From NCBI RefSeq assembly GCF_003386235.1, contig NZ_QRDZ01000017.1:1-64000 (forward strand): a stretch of 64,000 nucleotides of DNA, in the 5' to 3' direction. Position 1 is the first letter of the stretch. Every line of letters begins with the position of its first letter. The translations under genes were made by a program, and so were the position numbers. The DNA comes from Cohnella phaseoli. GTDB taxonomy: Bacteria; Bacillota; Bacilli; Paenibacillales; Paenibacillaceae. This document shows positions 34,146 to 42,947 of this stretch, piece after piece. Under the pieces are notes generated by a model. That model was not told the origin of the DNA. It saw nothing but the letters and a program-made list of their open reading frames with translations, and made no database searches.

Positions 34146-34379
34146 CTAGAAATTTGCAGGAAATGTTTCCTCGAAATGATCCTTTTTCTGAAAGAGGTTA
34201 TACCAGGTATCCGCAATAACATCGGGATCTCCGACGGTGCCGACTTGGATCATCGTGCCGATGGAGAGGTGACCGACGAATACCCCTTTTTCTTTCAACT
34301 CATTGTGCAGGTTGGTTGCATAATTGCGAATACCGGACATTACAATCCCGCCATTCCCGACCATAGACAGAGGGTGCAT
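34146..34379 (-). pseudogene. C-terminal fragment of a short-chain dehydrogenase
   Basis: About 77 codons encode GLRNY-type helix GIRNYATNLHNELKEKGVFVG followed by HLSIGTMIQVGTVGDPDVIADTWYNLF, the region after the catalytic Tyr-Lys of SDR oxidoreductases. The Rossmann fold and active site are missing and the sequence upstream on the minus strand is unrelated. The gene was cut, probably by the rearrangement that left the transposase remnant next to it. Confidence 0.75.
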
Positions 34380-34561
34380 GGCAGATTTAATCTTTTAAAA
34401 GATGGATAGAAGAGCGCCATGGAAAGTCATCGCAAGTGCGCCGTCCCTCACAGCAAAAAATTCCCAACCGATTTATTGCGTCTTTTCGAACAACCTCTGC
34501 GTCTAACGAATGTAACTTCATGAAGCTGCGAAAAATATCACAATATAAGGAGTACACAACC

Positions 34562-35332
34562 ATGAATAAAAAAATCATCGCATTGAGCACGGCTGTCGTT
34601 ATCGGAGGCTCCGCCTTTTTTGGAGTCATGAACACGTCCTGGGCGCAGAAATTTTCGCAACAGTTCGACCAAAGCTTCCTTAAGCCTGCCGTAAAAGCCG
34701 CCGAAGAAACAGCCAAAGAAGAAGCTTTCCGCAACGTCAAAGTATCGGATCGCATCGTGCAGTATATCGTATCCGGCAAAGCTCGAGTCCATGAAGGCAC
34801 CTACAACTACACTGTGAAGCAAAGCGGCGAGGTCGTTGCGGAAGGCTTCGGTACAGCATCGATGGGAGCTCCGGAATGGGGGGCGTTTACTCAGGAAGTT
34901 TCGATTCCCGCGAATAAGCTGTCCGACGATCAAGCTCTGACGATGGAACTGTTTCAGATCGACATGGAATCCGGCGATGCCGTGAACAAAACGAATTTCG
35001 AGTTGAATAAGGAATCTGCCGTAAGTACGGGGAAATCGGTTAAAACGTTCCGCAGCATAAAAGTGTCCGATTCCAACGTTCAATATACGGTGACGGGCAA
35101 AGCGCGGGTCCATGAAGGCACCTACAATTACGCCGTGAAACAAGACGACGTCGTCGTAGCGGAAGGCTTCGGTACGGCATCGATGGGCGCTCCGGAATGG
35201 GGAACATTCACTCAGGAAGTTTCAATTCCCGCAAGCAAGCTGTCCGGTGATCAGCCGTTGACGTTCGAGCTGTACGAAATCGACATGGAATCCGGCGATG
35301 CGGTTAATAAAGTCGTATACGAACTAAAATAA
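34562..35332 (+). CDS. exported protein with two tandem Gmad2 domains
   Basis: A 256-residue protein with an N-terminal signal peptide or anchor (IIALSTAVVIGGSAFFGVM) and two near-identical repeats of about 92 residues. Each repeat contains VxGKARVHEGTYNY, AEGFGTASMGAPEWG and IDMESGDAVNK, the pattern of Gmad2, the immunoglobulin-like domain found with spore germination and sporulation proteins. The high identity between copies suggests a recent duplication. AAGGAG lies upstream of the ATG. It sits 106 bases before an ECF sigma gene and may be a target or input of that system. Confidence 0.85.
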   Translation: MNKKIIALSTAVVIGGSAFFGVMNTSWAQKFSQQFDQSFLKPAVKAAEETAKEEAFRNVKVSDRIVQYIVSGKARVHEGTYNYTVKQSGEVVAEGFGTASMGAPEWGAFTQEVSIPANKLSDDQALTMELFQIDMESGDAVNKTNFELNKESAVSTGKSVKTFRSIKVSDSNVQYTVTGKARVHEGTYNYAVKQDDVVVAEGFGTASMGAPEWGTFTQEVSIPASKLSGDQPLTFELYEIDMESGDAVNKVVYELK

Positions 35333-35438
35333 GTTTTTTCAATGGATATTTCCCCGCGGCATTGCGGCAAGCGAACGACGCGGGGAGTCACACGGTTAAA
35401 CGCGTCTTTCCGAATTCTGGCGACGGGAGGTTGGTGCA

Positions 35439-35957
35439 ATGGAAGAAGCGGAGCTAGCGAGAAAAGCGATAGGCGGCGATGAAAATAGCTTCACGATCTT
35501 GATCCAGTCCAAGAGAGAGCGACTGTACCGTATGGCTTATACGTACGTAAGAAACAGGGAGGATGCGCTCGAAGTCGTGCAGGAGACCGTATATCGCGCT
35601 TTCCTGGCCGTCCACAAGCTGCAGCAGCCGCAATACTTCAATACATGGTTAACGAAAATTGCGATTAACAGCGCTTTGGATTTCGTGCGCAAATCGAAAA
35701 AAGTCGTATACGCGGAACCGGGAGCCGAAGGCAGCTATGAACCGAACCATAACGAAGAAGCGATGGATTTGCGCGAAGCGTTGGGCAGTCTCGACGAGAA
35801 ATCCAGAACGGCTATTATGTTAAGGTATTTCGAGGACATGCAGCTCAAGGACATTGCGGACGTGCTTGATACGCCGCTCAGTTCGGTGAAATCGATCATC
35901 TACCGGGGGCTGGAGCGGTTGAAAATCAAGCTGGAGGAGAGTGAGTCCATTGGATGA
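35439..35957 (+). CDS. ECF-type RNA polymerase sigma factor (SigV-like)
   Basis: A 172-residue sigma-70 family protein with region 2 (YRMAYTYVRNREDALEVVQETVYRAF) and region 4 HTH (MQLKDIADVLDTPLSSVKSIIYRGLERL), without regions 1 and 3. The next gene encodes a membrane protein whose 5' end overlaps, the standard sigma/anti-sigma pairing. GGGAGGTTGGTGCA precedes the ATG. The target promoter motif could not be set from this window. Confidence 0.93.
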   Translation: MEEAELARKAIGGDENSFTILIQSKRERLYRMAYTYVRNREDALEVVQETVYRAFLAVHKLQQPQYFNTWLTKIAINSALDFVRKSKKVVYAEPGAEGSYEPNHNEEAMDLREALGSLDEKSRTAIMLRYFEDMQLKDIADVLDTPLSSVKSIIYRGLERLKIKLEESESIG

Positions 35958-36897
35958 GAGGCTCAAACGAATGAAGCAAGCTTACGACGAGATCGACATT
36001 CCCGATGAGTTGTCAATAGCCGTTCTCAAAGGAATAGAGAGAGGAAAACAGCAGCAGGTTCAACCGAATGCGAGACGGCGCAGCCGGCGGTGGATCGGAC
36101 GGGTAAGCGCCAGCGCGGCAGCTTTGCTCATCGTTTTTACAATCGGCATCAATACGGTTCCGGCGTTCGCGAATAGCTTGCAAGAGGTTCCCGGACTGGG
36201 CACACTGGTGAAAATTTTACAGTTCAACAAAGGGAGCGCAGGGGGAGGAACGATCCAGGACGCGACGGACGTTAACTTTATAACGGTGAAGGAGCAGGGG
36301 GACAAGGAAAGCATTATTTTGAACTTCGCGCAGAACGGCGAGGCGCAGCAGGTGGCCAGCTCCTTCCACGTCTCGTTCTCGGAGTATCCTCATACGATGA
36401 CTTTTACGGTCGGCGGCGCCAGGAAATTTTCCGCAGTTAAAGATTTCGCCGCGTTAAAGAAGAGCAAACGGATCGAGGACGCATACGAGCTCATTACTTT
36501 GGACGATTCGATGGTTCGGTTTAACGTAACGTTCAAAGAAGCGGTAACTTACGAAGTCCATGAGTACAAGGAGCCCGCACAGGTGGTCATTACAATCGCT
36601 TCGGATCCGGATCGCAATATAGATCGACCTCCGGTATATTCCGTGCGTACGGCATCCTTCCCTTTCGGAGAGTCTGTTGGAATCGCGGAAGAAATGTTGT
36701 TCGGCGTAGACAACATGCGCGTGCTTAAAGATAAACAAGGCTTATACTTCGTCGAGGCGGGGATTTACGACACGGAAGCCGAAGCGAAGGCGCAGATGAA
36801 CGCGATTAAGACAAAGCTCGGATACATGGATCCGCTATTCGTCGAAAAGAGAGAAGACCGGAGCATACCGGAATCCATTCAGGCACCTGCCCAATAG
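35950..36897 (+). CDS. membrane-bound anti-sigma factor (RsiV/DUF4179-like)
   Basis: A 315-residue protein. An N-terminal cytoplasmic part (about 50 residues) should bind the sigma factor, a membrane helix follows (SASAAALLIVFTIGINTVPAF) and an extracytoplasmic region forms the rest; its last 70 residues (YFVEAGIYDTEAEAKAQMNAIKTK) look like a SPOR-type peptidoglycan-binding domain. TTG at 35950 fits the GGAGGAG ten bases upstream; GTG at 35941 lies almost inside that site. Either way it overlaps the sigma gene, implying translational coupling. The signal is probably an envelope one. Confidence 0.85.
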   Translation: MDERLKRMKQAYDEIDIPDELSIAVLKGIERGKQQQVQPNARRRSRRWIGRVSASAAALLIVFTIGINTVPAFANSLQEVPGLGTLVKILQFNKGSAGGGTIQDATDVNFITVKEQGDKESIILNFAQNGEAQQVASSFHVSFSEYPHTMTFTVGGARKFSAVKDFAALKKSKRIEDAYELITLDDSMVRFNVTFKEAVTYEVHEYKEPAQVVITIASDPDRNIDRPPVYSVRTASFPFGESVGIAEEMLFGVDNMRVLKDKQGLYFVEAGIYDTEAEAKAQMNAIKTKLGYMDPLFVEKREDRSIPESIQAPAQ

Positions 36898-36943
36898 ACG
36901 GCGTCTTTGTGAGTTCGGATCGTGTATTAAAGTGGAACAGAAA

Positions 36944-36999
36944 AAAACGTGCTGTCAGCCCAAGGATCGTCATCCAAGGCCGGCAGCACGTTTTATTTT
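36944..36999. terminator. bidirectional terminator between anti-sigma and GH2 genes
   Basis: AAAACGTGCTG (36944-36954) pairs with CAGCACGTTTT (36984-36994), with A- and T-runs on both sides. It serves the convergent genes ending at 36897 and 37006. Confidence 0.88.
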
Positions 37000-37005
37000 G
37001 CAGCT

Positions 37006-40000
37006 CTAAAAAACTTCGATTTCAGACAAGCCGTTGTTAAGCCAGCCGGGGCTGGATGAATCGACCTGAAACTTGATCCATGTAATGCCGCTCTTTACCG
37101 GAAAGGTCACTGTAGTCGGGTCCCCGGCGTTATCGAGCGCTCCGACAGCGACGCTCGATCCATCACTGAATGTCAGCGTGCCGGACTGAATGTTATCATA
37201 CGGATTAGAACGGTCATACAGTTTGACGGATTCAATCGTAATGCCGGAGTTCCAAGTCAATCTAATCCATGGACGCTCCTCGCCGTTGGATGCCCATTCT
37301 CCGGATCCCCAAATTTGTTTGATGCCATCAATGGCAAGGGCGCCATTAAGCGTCGGATCTTCCGAAGAAGTTTCCACTAGATTGGCTGCAGGAGCCTTGT
37401 TGCCGCTTACGACTAGACCTAACTCGTATTTCAGCAATTGATCCAGCAGATATTTTCCTGCCACGTTCTCCCTGGCGTCATGATCGGTATTGAGATCGCC
37501 AGCCAGGTCGCCACCCGCCGCAAGGCTGTCAAGCCGCAGAGTCGTTTGAAGCAGTTGTCCGCTGCCGACATTGAATTCGGATAAGTAGGAGCTTACGGAA
37601 TAACCGCGTAAATCCATTCTTGCAATTATAGGTTGATGAGCTGCAAGATTCGTTCCGCCGTAAAAACCGTTGTAATCGAGCGAATAATCGGTTGCGAGAT
37701 CGAGAAACTGCTGGTCGCTGAAGCCTTCGTGAGGGAATTGACCCAATGCCGGATGCCCGTTCGGAATAAAGGCATATGCCCAAATATTAAACGTGCTTGA
37801 ATTGGATGTGACCGGTCCGGCGCCGTGACCGACATAGAGCACTTTCCCGCCATTGTTCAGATAGCTGTCGATAGCTGAGCTCCAATCCGTCGTAATAAGC
37901 AGATCCGGATTGTCATTAGCCCAAGTCGTCATCCAGGGATAACTAGTTGTTAGAGCTAATTTATTGGCAGGGTCGTAAACTTGAACCGTTTTATCAGGGT
38001 TGGATAAAGGTTTATTCGGATACACCCAGACCGGCCAGTCATTCGTAATGAGATATTCTCCACTGTTAGCGGTAAGTGTCACTTGAAGCGTATATTTATA
38101 CGGACTTGCACTGTCGGGCGTAGTGAAGGTGATCGCGTTCAAGTCGTATACATCGCCGTTGGCAAGCGCTACGCCGGTCTGGCTAGTACCGGATGAGACG
38201 GCAGTTCCGTTTGCCATAAGCCTCCAGGCGACGGTGCCATTCGTAATTGCCGTTCCGTCGTAATGCGACAGCTTCGGGCTAACGGTAAACGAAGAACCTC
38301 CCCAAACATTGAGCGTCTGCCGTTCAAGCAATAACGTCGTCGGATTTGTCGATTTTTTCAATTCAGCCGAATCGAACTTTAGATCGCCGTTATCGTCATA
38401 AAAACCCGCTTGGGTTTGTGCGATATCGCGAATGTGAGTAACAAACAATCCGGCAACTCTGCTATTCATTTTTGAGGCTTCGATATAATATTTCTTGGAC
38501 ATTTGCGCATTCGCGACGGAAGACGATCTGAACGCATCGATTTGCCCGAGACTGAAGCCTTGATTTTGCAAAATCGTCTCAGGATCTTTCGTTCCGAACA
38601 TCGTCCACCACCAAGGCAATGTTCCGCCGTTGGCGTTCTTGATCGCAGTCGTATTCCGAATGGTATCGGTATCGGCATATTCGCCCAAAATAAGGGGTTT
38701 ATCCAAGCCGCCGCTAGCCCTGGCATTCGCCCAAACGTCGATAACTTCTTTGAATTTGTTTAGTTGATAGTAGGGGTGGGTCGCATAAAAATCGCCGTAT
38801 TTCGTCATTCCTACTGAACTGTTGTCCAGAAAGAGCCGGTTAGGCGCCAGTGACTTGCCCATGTTGTACAAATCGAGCATTAAGGAATCCATTTGGGGCG
38901 AGAAGGTCGGCATTTCGCAACTGAAGTCGCTCATGATAACGCTCGGATGGTTGCGATCTTTTATAACCATTTCAGTGATATTGCTGCGTGATCTGGAGAA
39001 GAAATCATCCGACTCTACCGGATGCCAGATCGGATATTCAATGTAGGCGAGCATGCCATGTCGGTCCATTTCGTCAAGCACATACTTTGGCGGCACTGTC
39101 AGGGTGAACTTGATGGCATTGAATCCTGCGTTCTTCAGATCGGCAATTTCTTTTTGTACTTGCGAGACGGATGGAGTCTCTGCAATCGTGTCCCAATAAA
39201 GTCCCCAGTGAAGCATGCCGGTAAGGAAAATATTTTGATTGTTCAGTAGAATTTTTTTGCCTGACACGCTTATTTTCCGCATCCCAAAATCTACGGTTTG
39301 GGTATCGAGCACGGACGATCCTTCTTTCACCGATACGACGGACGTATAGAGATAAGGATCGGATGGTGACCACAGAGTGGAGGACGGCATATTTACATAG
39401 AAGCTGACGTTGGCCATCCCGTGCGCATCCAGCGTGATGGTGCTCGAACCTGAATAGGAGGAGCCTCCTCCGGCACGAGGCGTAATATCGGAATGAATCG
39501 CTAACGTTCTTGAGGTATTGCTCTTGTTGTGCACGCTCAATCGCACTTCTGCACGATTGTTGTCGATATCGGGATTCATATATATATTTTCTATATAGAT
39601 GTTTTTGGAGGTGCTTAAGTTGACGTCTTGCCAAATTCCGCCGTAATTAATGGCGATTGTATCCTGCAGAAAGCCGGCATTCGTCTCTTTAATGGGAATG
39701 GCCCCGGTTCCCGAGTTCATTCGCGAATCAAATTGATCGGTTACTCGAACGATCAGCGAGTTCGTTCCGCCTACATTAACGATGTTGTTCTTCGAACTGA
39801 TATCGAATTTGAACGGTACATAGCCCCCTTCGTGGGAACCGATGAACTTGCCGTTCAACCATGCTTCCAGCTTATAATCAGCAGCATCGAACTGCAGCCA
39901 TTTGATTTCATCAGATGCAAGCGAAGGAATCGAAAGCTCCGTCTTGTACCAGCCGACTCCATCGAAGCGTTTCGGGTCCTGGTAAACTGAATCGATCGTA

Positions 40001-41187
40001 TTGCCTACGTGAGCGTAAATTCTGACTTTAGCGGCGGAGAGGTCGGACAGGCTTCCGATTTGATGGTCGGTACGCTCATAATAGCGTAATCCATTAGGAT
40101 TATATTGACCGATAACGACCGTATGGTCCGTTCCTCCATTATCGTATTTCGACTCCTCCCAAGTGGCTGACGAGGAATTGTAAGTCATTAGCCGGATATT
40201 AAAGTTGCGATCCGTTGCGGCTGTCCAATTTGTTAAATCGTTTGACCAGTAGCTTTTTCCCGACGGAGCGTTGCCGCTTGCGAATACATCCAGCGTGTTC
40301 GGTTGCATGTTTCCGGGGTTGTCGATTGTCGAATCAAGAAGGATAGAGTTATTGCCCGTTTTCAGATAACTGATCGGAACCGGAATTTCGATCCAGTGGT
40401 TGGCGTTATCCTGCAGACTGGAAAGATCGGCGGATACCCACTCGTTGTCATTTAATTTTACTTTTACAAAATTCCTTTTGACGCCGTCGAAGATCAGACT
40501 TGTTTCCCATGCCGAGGGAACGGCGATATTTTGCCAGACTGCATGATCAAGCTTCGAATACTGCAGGCGGACATTCCAATGTCGATCGCTATTTTGTATA
40601 AAGTTGACGCCGTCATTGCTGTACCACGCACGAGTGGTTGCGCCGCCGGGGATTGTTGCCAATAAGTCTAGAGAATCATCTCCCATATTACTGCTGCTAA
40701 CAATGCTCGAATCGAATGTGACAGCGTTGTCGCCATCGAGCAAATCGGCATTGTTCACAGGAATTTCGATCCAATGCGTTTTATTGTCCATATATTCGCG
40801 AAGATCTACATGCTGCCATTGGCCATCGTTAATATTCACCTTTAAGCAGTAACAGGTTTCGCCTGTTTTTCGCGCAAGATTGCTGCCTACATGAATCTGG
40901 GCCATAATTTTGGCATATTGGACATCGTTCCTATTGGGGATGTTCAGCACCATACGTTCGATGTAGGATTTTCCATTCGGCGAATAGCGTCCAATTACGG
41001 TTGACGCGTCGCGAACGCCGGAATCGTACTTAATGATTCGAACGTCATTCTCTATATCAGGGTAGATCTGCCAAGTCCCGTTAAGGCTGACCTTGTCGGT
41101 ATAAGCTTCAGCTTTATTCATTGCAAACGCTCCCATTACTATGATCGTAAAACAAAAGATGGGTAGGGCAAGCCACAAGCTCCTCAC
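37006..41187 (-). CDS. secreted glycoside hydrolase family 2-like enzyme with discoidin-type C-terminus
   Basis: A 1393-residue exported enzyme: signal peptide (1-28), a long N-terminal region with repeated ligand-binding-like segments, the GH2 sugar-binding jelly roll (GWYKTELSIP to AWLNGKFIGSHEGGYVPF), immunoglobulin-like domain, TIM barrel and a C-terminal discoidin-like domain (GSGEWASNGEERPWIRLTW). The likely nucleophile is Glu836 in LILGEYADTD and the acid/base Glu758, 78 residues earlier, as expected. The residue before Glu758 is Cys (DFSCEMP) where GH2 enzymes have Asn. It may act on beta-mannosides or beta-galactosides; that is a guess. It is divergent from the beta-helix gene and shares its ATGTCAA-type operators. 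Confidence 0.85.
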   Translation of the reverse strand: MRSLWLALPIFCFTIIVMGAFAMNKAEAYTDKVSLNGTWQIYPDIENDVRIIKYDSGVRDASTVIGRYSPNGKSYIERMVLNIPNRNDVQYAKIMAQIHVGSNLARKTGETCYCLKVNINDGQWQHVDLREYMDNKTHWIEIPVNNADLLDGDNAVTFDSSIVSSSNMGDDSLDLLATIPGGATTRAWYSNDGVNFIQNSDRHWNVRLQYSKLDHAVWQNIAVPSAWETSLIFDGVKRNFVKVKLNDNEWVSADLSSLQDNANHWIEIPVPISYLKTGNNSILLDSTIDNPGNMQPNTLDVFASGNAPSGKSYWSNDLTNWTAATDRNFNIRLMTYNSSSATWEESKYDNGGTDHTVVIGQYNPNGLRYYERTDHQIGSLSDLSAAKVRIYAHVGNTIDSVYQDPKRFDGVGWYKTELSIPSLASDEIKWLQFDAADYKLEAWLNGKFIGSHEGGYVPFKFDISSKNNIVNVGGTNSLIVRVTDQFDSRMNSGTGAIPIKETNAGFLQDTIAINYGGIWQDVNLSTSKNIYIENIYMNPDIDNNRAEVRLSVHNKSNTSRTLAIHSDITPRAGGGSSYSGSSTITLDAHGMANVSFYVNMPSSTLWSPSDPYLYTSVVSVKEGSSVLDTQTVDFGMRKISVSGKKILLNNQNIFLTGMLHWGLYWDTIAETPSVSQVQKEIADLKNAGFNAIKFTLTVPPKYVLDEMDRHGMLAYIEYPIWHPVESDDFFSRSRSNITEMVIKDRNHPSVIMSDFSCEMPTFSPQMDSLMLDLYNMGKSLAPNRLFLDNSSVGMTKYGDFYATHPYYQLNKFKEVIDVWANARASGGLDKPLILGEYADTDTIRNTTAIKNANGGTLPWWWTMFGTKDPETILQNQGFSLGQIDAFRSSSVANAQMSKKYYIEASKMNSRVAGLFVTHIRDIAQTQAGFYDDNGDLKFDSAELKKSTNPTTLLLERQTLNVWGGSSFTVSPKLSHYDGTAITNGTVAWRLMANGTAVSSGTSQTGVALANGDVYDLNAITFTTPDSASPYKYTLQVTLTANSGEYLITNDWPVWVYPNKPLSNPDKTVQVYDPANKLALTTSYPWMTTWANDNPDLLITTDWSSAIDSYLNNGGKVLYVGHGAGPVTSNSSTFNIWAYAFIPNGHPALGQFPHEGFSDQQFLDLATDYSLDYNGFYGGTNLAAHQPIIARMDLRGYSVSSYLSEFNVGSGQLLQTTLRLDSLAAGGDLAGDLNTDHDARENVAGKYLLDQLLKYELGLVVSGNKAPAANLVETSSEDPTLNGALAIDGIKQIWGSGEWASNGEERPWIRLTWNSGITIESVKLYDRSNPYDNIQSGTLTFSDGSSVAVGALDNAGDPTTVTFPVKSGITWIKFQVDSSSPGWLNNGLSEIEVF

Positions 41188-41297
41188 ACAGCGTTCCTCC
41201 TCTAGGATTTGAGATCATGCCAGGCTCATTGCAACTGAATGCGAGAACTGAGACATAACACCTCCACGGATAAAAATAGATAACGGGTTACGCGTGG

Positions 41298-41327
41298 AAT
41301 ATATCATGTCAAATTATAATATGTCAA
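41298..41327 (-). promoter_or_regulatory. promoter of the GH2 gene with overlapping ATGTCAA repeats
   Basis: On the minus strand TTGACA (complement of 41322-41327), 18-bp spacer, TATATT (complement of 41298-41303). ATGTCAA occurs on the plus strand at 41306-41312 and 41321-41327, covering the -35 box and spacer. The motif recurs at 41467, 46460 and 47770, so repression by the locus regulator is likely. The rest of the 41188-41580 gap holds the promoter at 41449 and no gene. Confidence 0.6.
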
Positions 41328-41448
41328 TACATTATGTAATCGATAAAACATTGTATGGCGACCATTCCGCTCCTCGGTCAAATAATGGAGCCGATTCAAA
41401 ACTGCGTTTGAAAGGTAAACAGACAAACTCCCTAGTTCGTTGCTTAAA

Positions 41449-41495
41449 TAGCATGACAAATTTATGTTGACATTACATATTTGTCATGCTACTTT
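41449..41495 (+). promoter_or_regulatory. promoter of the beta-helix/transport operon inside a 13-bp palindrome
   Basis: TAGCATGACAAAT (41449-41461) is exactly mirrored by ATTTGTCATGCTA (41479-41491). Between and across them runs a promoter: TTGACA (41467-41472), 17-bp spacer, TACTTT (41490-41495). A repressor on the palindrome would cover both promoter boxes. Confidence 0.65.
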
Positions 41496-41580
41496 TATTC
41501 ATATCAGACCATAAAACACTTGGTTTCTGGTGGAAACTCAAGGTTTACTGGCTGAATCATATAAGTAAGAGGGGGGTTAC

Positions 41581-42891
41581 ATGTCAATTGTAAAGACAAA
41601 TAGAACAAGGATCATTATTTTTGCCTTGTTATTGTCGGCTGCAACAATCGCATTTCTTGTTCTGTGGGGCCAGCGCGATAGCCAGAACGTTTCTTCAGGC
41701 TTCCTCGAAGAGGAAGAGGTCTACAATGTTCGGAGGCATGGCGCCAAAGGAGACGGCACCACGGACGACACAGAGGCAATCAACGGCGCCATCGACTATG
41801 TGCAGAGCGCGGGAGGGGGAATCGTCTTTTTCCCTGTCGGCAAATACAAAGTCTCGTCAACGCTGCTTGTGTCGGGCAGCAACGTAGAGTTGCGGGGGAC
41901 GGGGAAAGCATCGGTCGTTTTCATGGATAAGAGCGAGGGCGCGGTCATTAAAATCGGCAACGAGAATGAAATGATGCATACGACACATAACAAAGTAACG
42001 AATTTGACGATCGATCGCGCCGTGCCGCCCGATCCGAATATTGAGGAACGGATTTCGTACGGTATCCATGTCGAGCGCGCCCGCTTCACAACCTTGGATG
42101 GCGTCATCGTCTACAATGCTGCCTATGGCATCGGAGTAGGGGAGAAAGGCGGGGACGGATTCCCGAACCAATTTACGAACATCGTGAATTCGTACGTCAT
42201 GTATTCCGGAAGCATGCAACCGGTATCGACGTTTCCCGGGGCGAATATCGTTTTCTGGTCAGGCGCGGACTATAAGGTTAACACGACATTCGTAGAGCCG
42301 ACCCATGTAGGGATTTTGATGACAGGCAATGCAAACGGTATCAATATCAACGAAACGACGGTCATTAACGGCGCGCCGTTCAAGAAGGGCATTGTCAGCA
42401 TCGGCAAAGGCTTCGCCCGCTACATCAGCAATTCGATCATCGAGAATGCGCTTGAAGAACAAATCTATATCGGCGAAGGCTCGCAGCGGGTCACCGTTTC
42501 CGATTCGTGGGTCGGAGCAGGCAGCGTTAACGATAGGAATGACCGCATCGGGATCGTCATTGAGGACACGACGCAGAAAGTGACGATCGCCAACAACAGA
42601 ATCGGAGACCAGCGCAAACAGGCGATCGTCTCAGCCGGCTTTAATGTCATTATTCAAGGCAATACGATTGAAAATAACGTCAATTCCGGCTGTGTGTGCG
42701 ATAGCGTGGAGATCACGGGAGGAGATTATATCATCGTCTCTGACAATCGGGTGTTCGGAAGTCTCGACCGATACGGCATTCATATCAGCGGCAATACCGA
42801 TTACTACACCGTTACCGGCAATGTGTCGCCGGAAACCGGCGTGCATGCGGCCGCCGCCGGAAAAAACGCAATCGTGAAAGACAATTTGTAA
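41581..42891 (+). CDS. membrane-anchored beta-helix protein (pectate lyase superfamily 3)
   Basis: A 436-residue protein with an N-terminal signal anchor (IIIFALLLSAATIAFLVLW) and a right-handed beta-helix. The first turn carries the Pectate_lyase_3 signature GAKGDGTTDDTEAINGAI and GGGIVFFPVGKYKVSSTL. Such folds occur in polysaccharide lyases and hydrolases and in tailspikes; catalytic residues cannot be assigned. It is a close paralogue of the protein at 50625 (shared FPGANIVFWSGADYK and GFARYI). It is first in the operon that continues with a binding protein and permeases. Confidence 0.88.
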   Translation: MSIVKTNRTRIIIFALLLSAATIAFLVLWGQRDSQNVSSGFLEEEEVYNVRRHGAKGDGTTDDTEAINGAIDYVQSAGGGIVFFPVGKYKVSSTLLVSGSNVELRGTGKASVVFMDKSEGAVIKIGNENEMMHTTHNKVTNLTIDRAVPPDPNIEERISYGIHVERARFTTLDGVIVYNAAYGIGVGEKGGDGFPNQFTNIVNSYVMYSGSMQPVSTFPGANIVFWSGADYKVNTTFVEPTHVGILMTGNANGININETTVINGAPFKKGIVSIGKGFARYISNSIIENALEEQIYIGEGSQRVTVSDSWVGAGSVNDRNDRIGIVIEDTTQKVTIANNRIGDQRKQAIVSAGFNVIIQGNTIENNVNSGCVCDSVEITGGDYIIVSDNRVFGSLDRYGIHISGNTDYYTVTGNVSPETGVHAAAAGKNAIVKDNL

Positions 42892-42899
42892 ACGGAACA

Positions 42900-42913
42900 T
42901 GTAAGCGCTTAAT
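42900..42913 (+). promoter_or_regulatory. cre-like site
   Basis: TGTAAGCGCTTAAT resembles the CcpA box TGWAANCGNTNWCA but deviates at the last two bases. It lies between the beta-helix stop and the binding-protein gene, where catabolite repression could reduce transporter expression. Confidence 0.4.
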
Positions 42914-42947
42914 AATGGGCGATATTTTTACAAGGGGGAAGGTTAAG

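Noticed and set aside
34480..34560. ECF-type promoter (AAC / CGTC boxes) before the Gmad2 gene
   Set aside because: GAAC and CGTC elements are present but not at the 16-17 bp spacing needed, so autoregulation by the ECF sigma factor is not supported by sequence alone.
34387..34800. Minus-strand frame opposite the start of the Gmad2 gene
   Set aside because: It overlaps the signal peptide region of a supported gene and has no family match.
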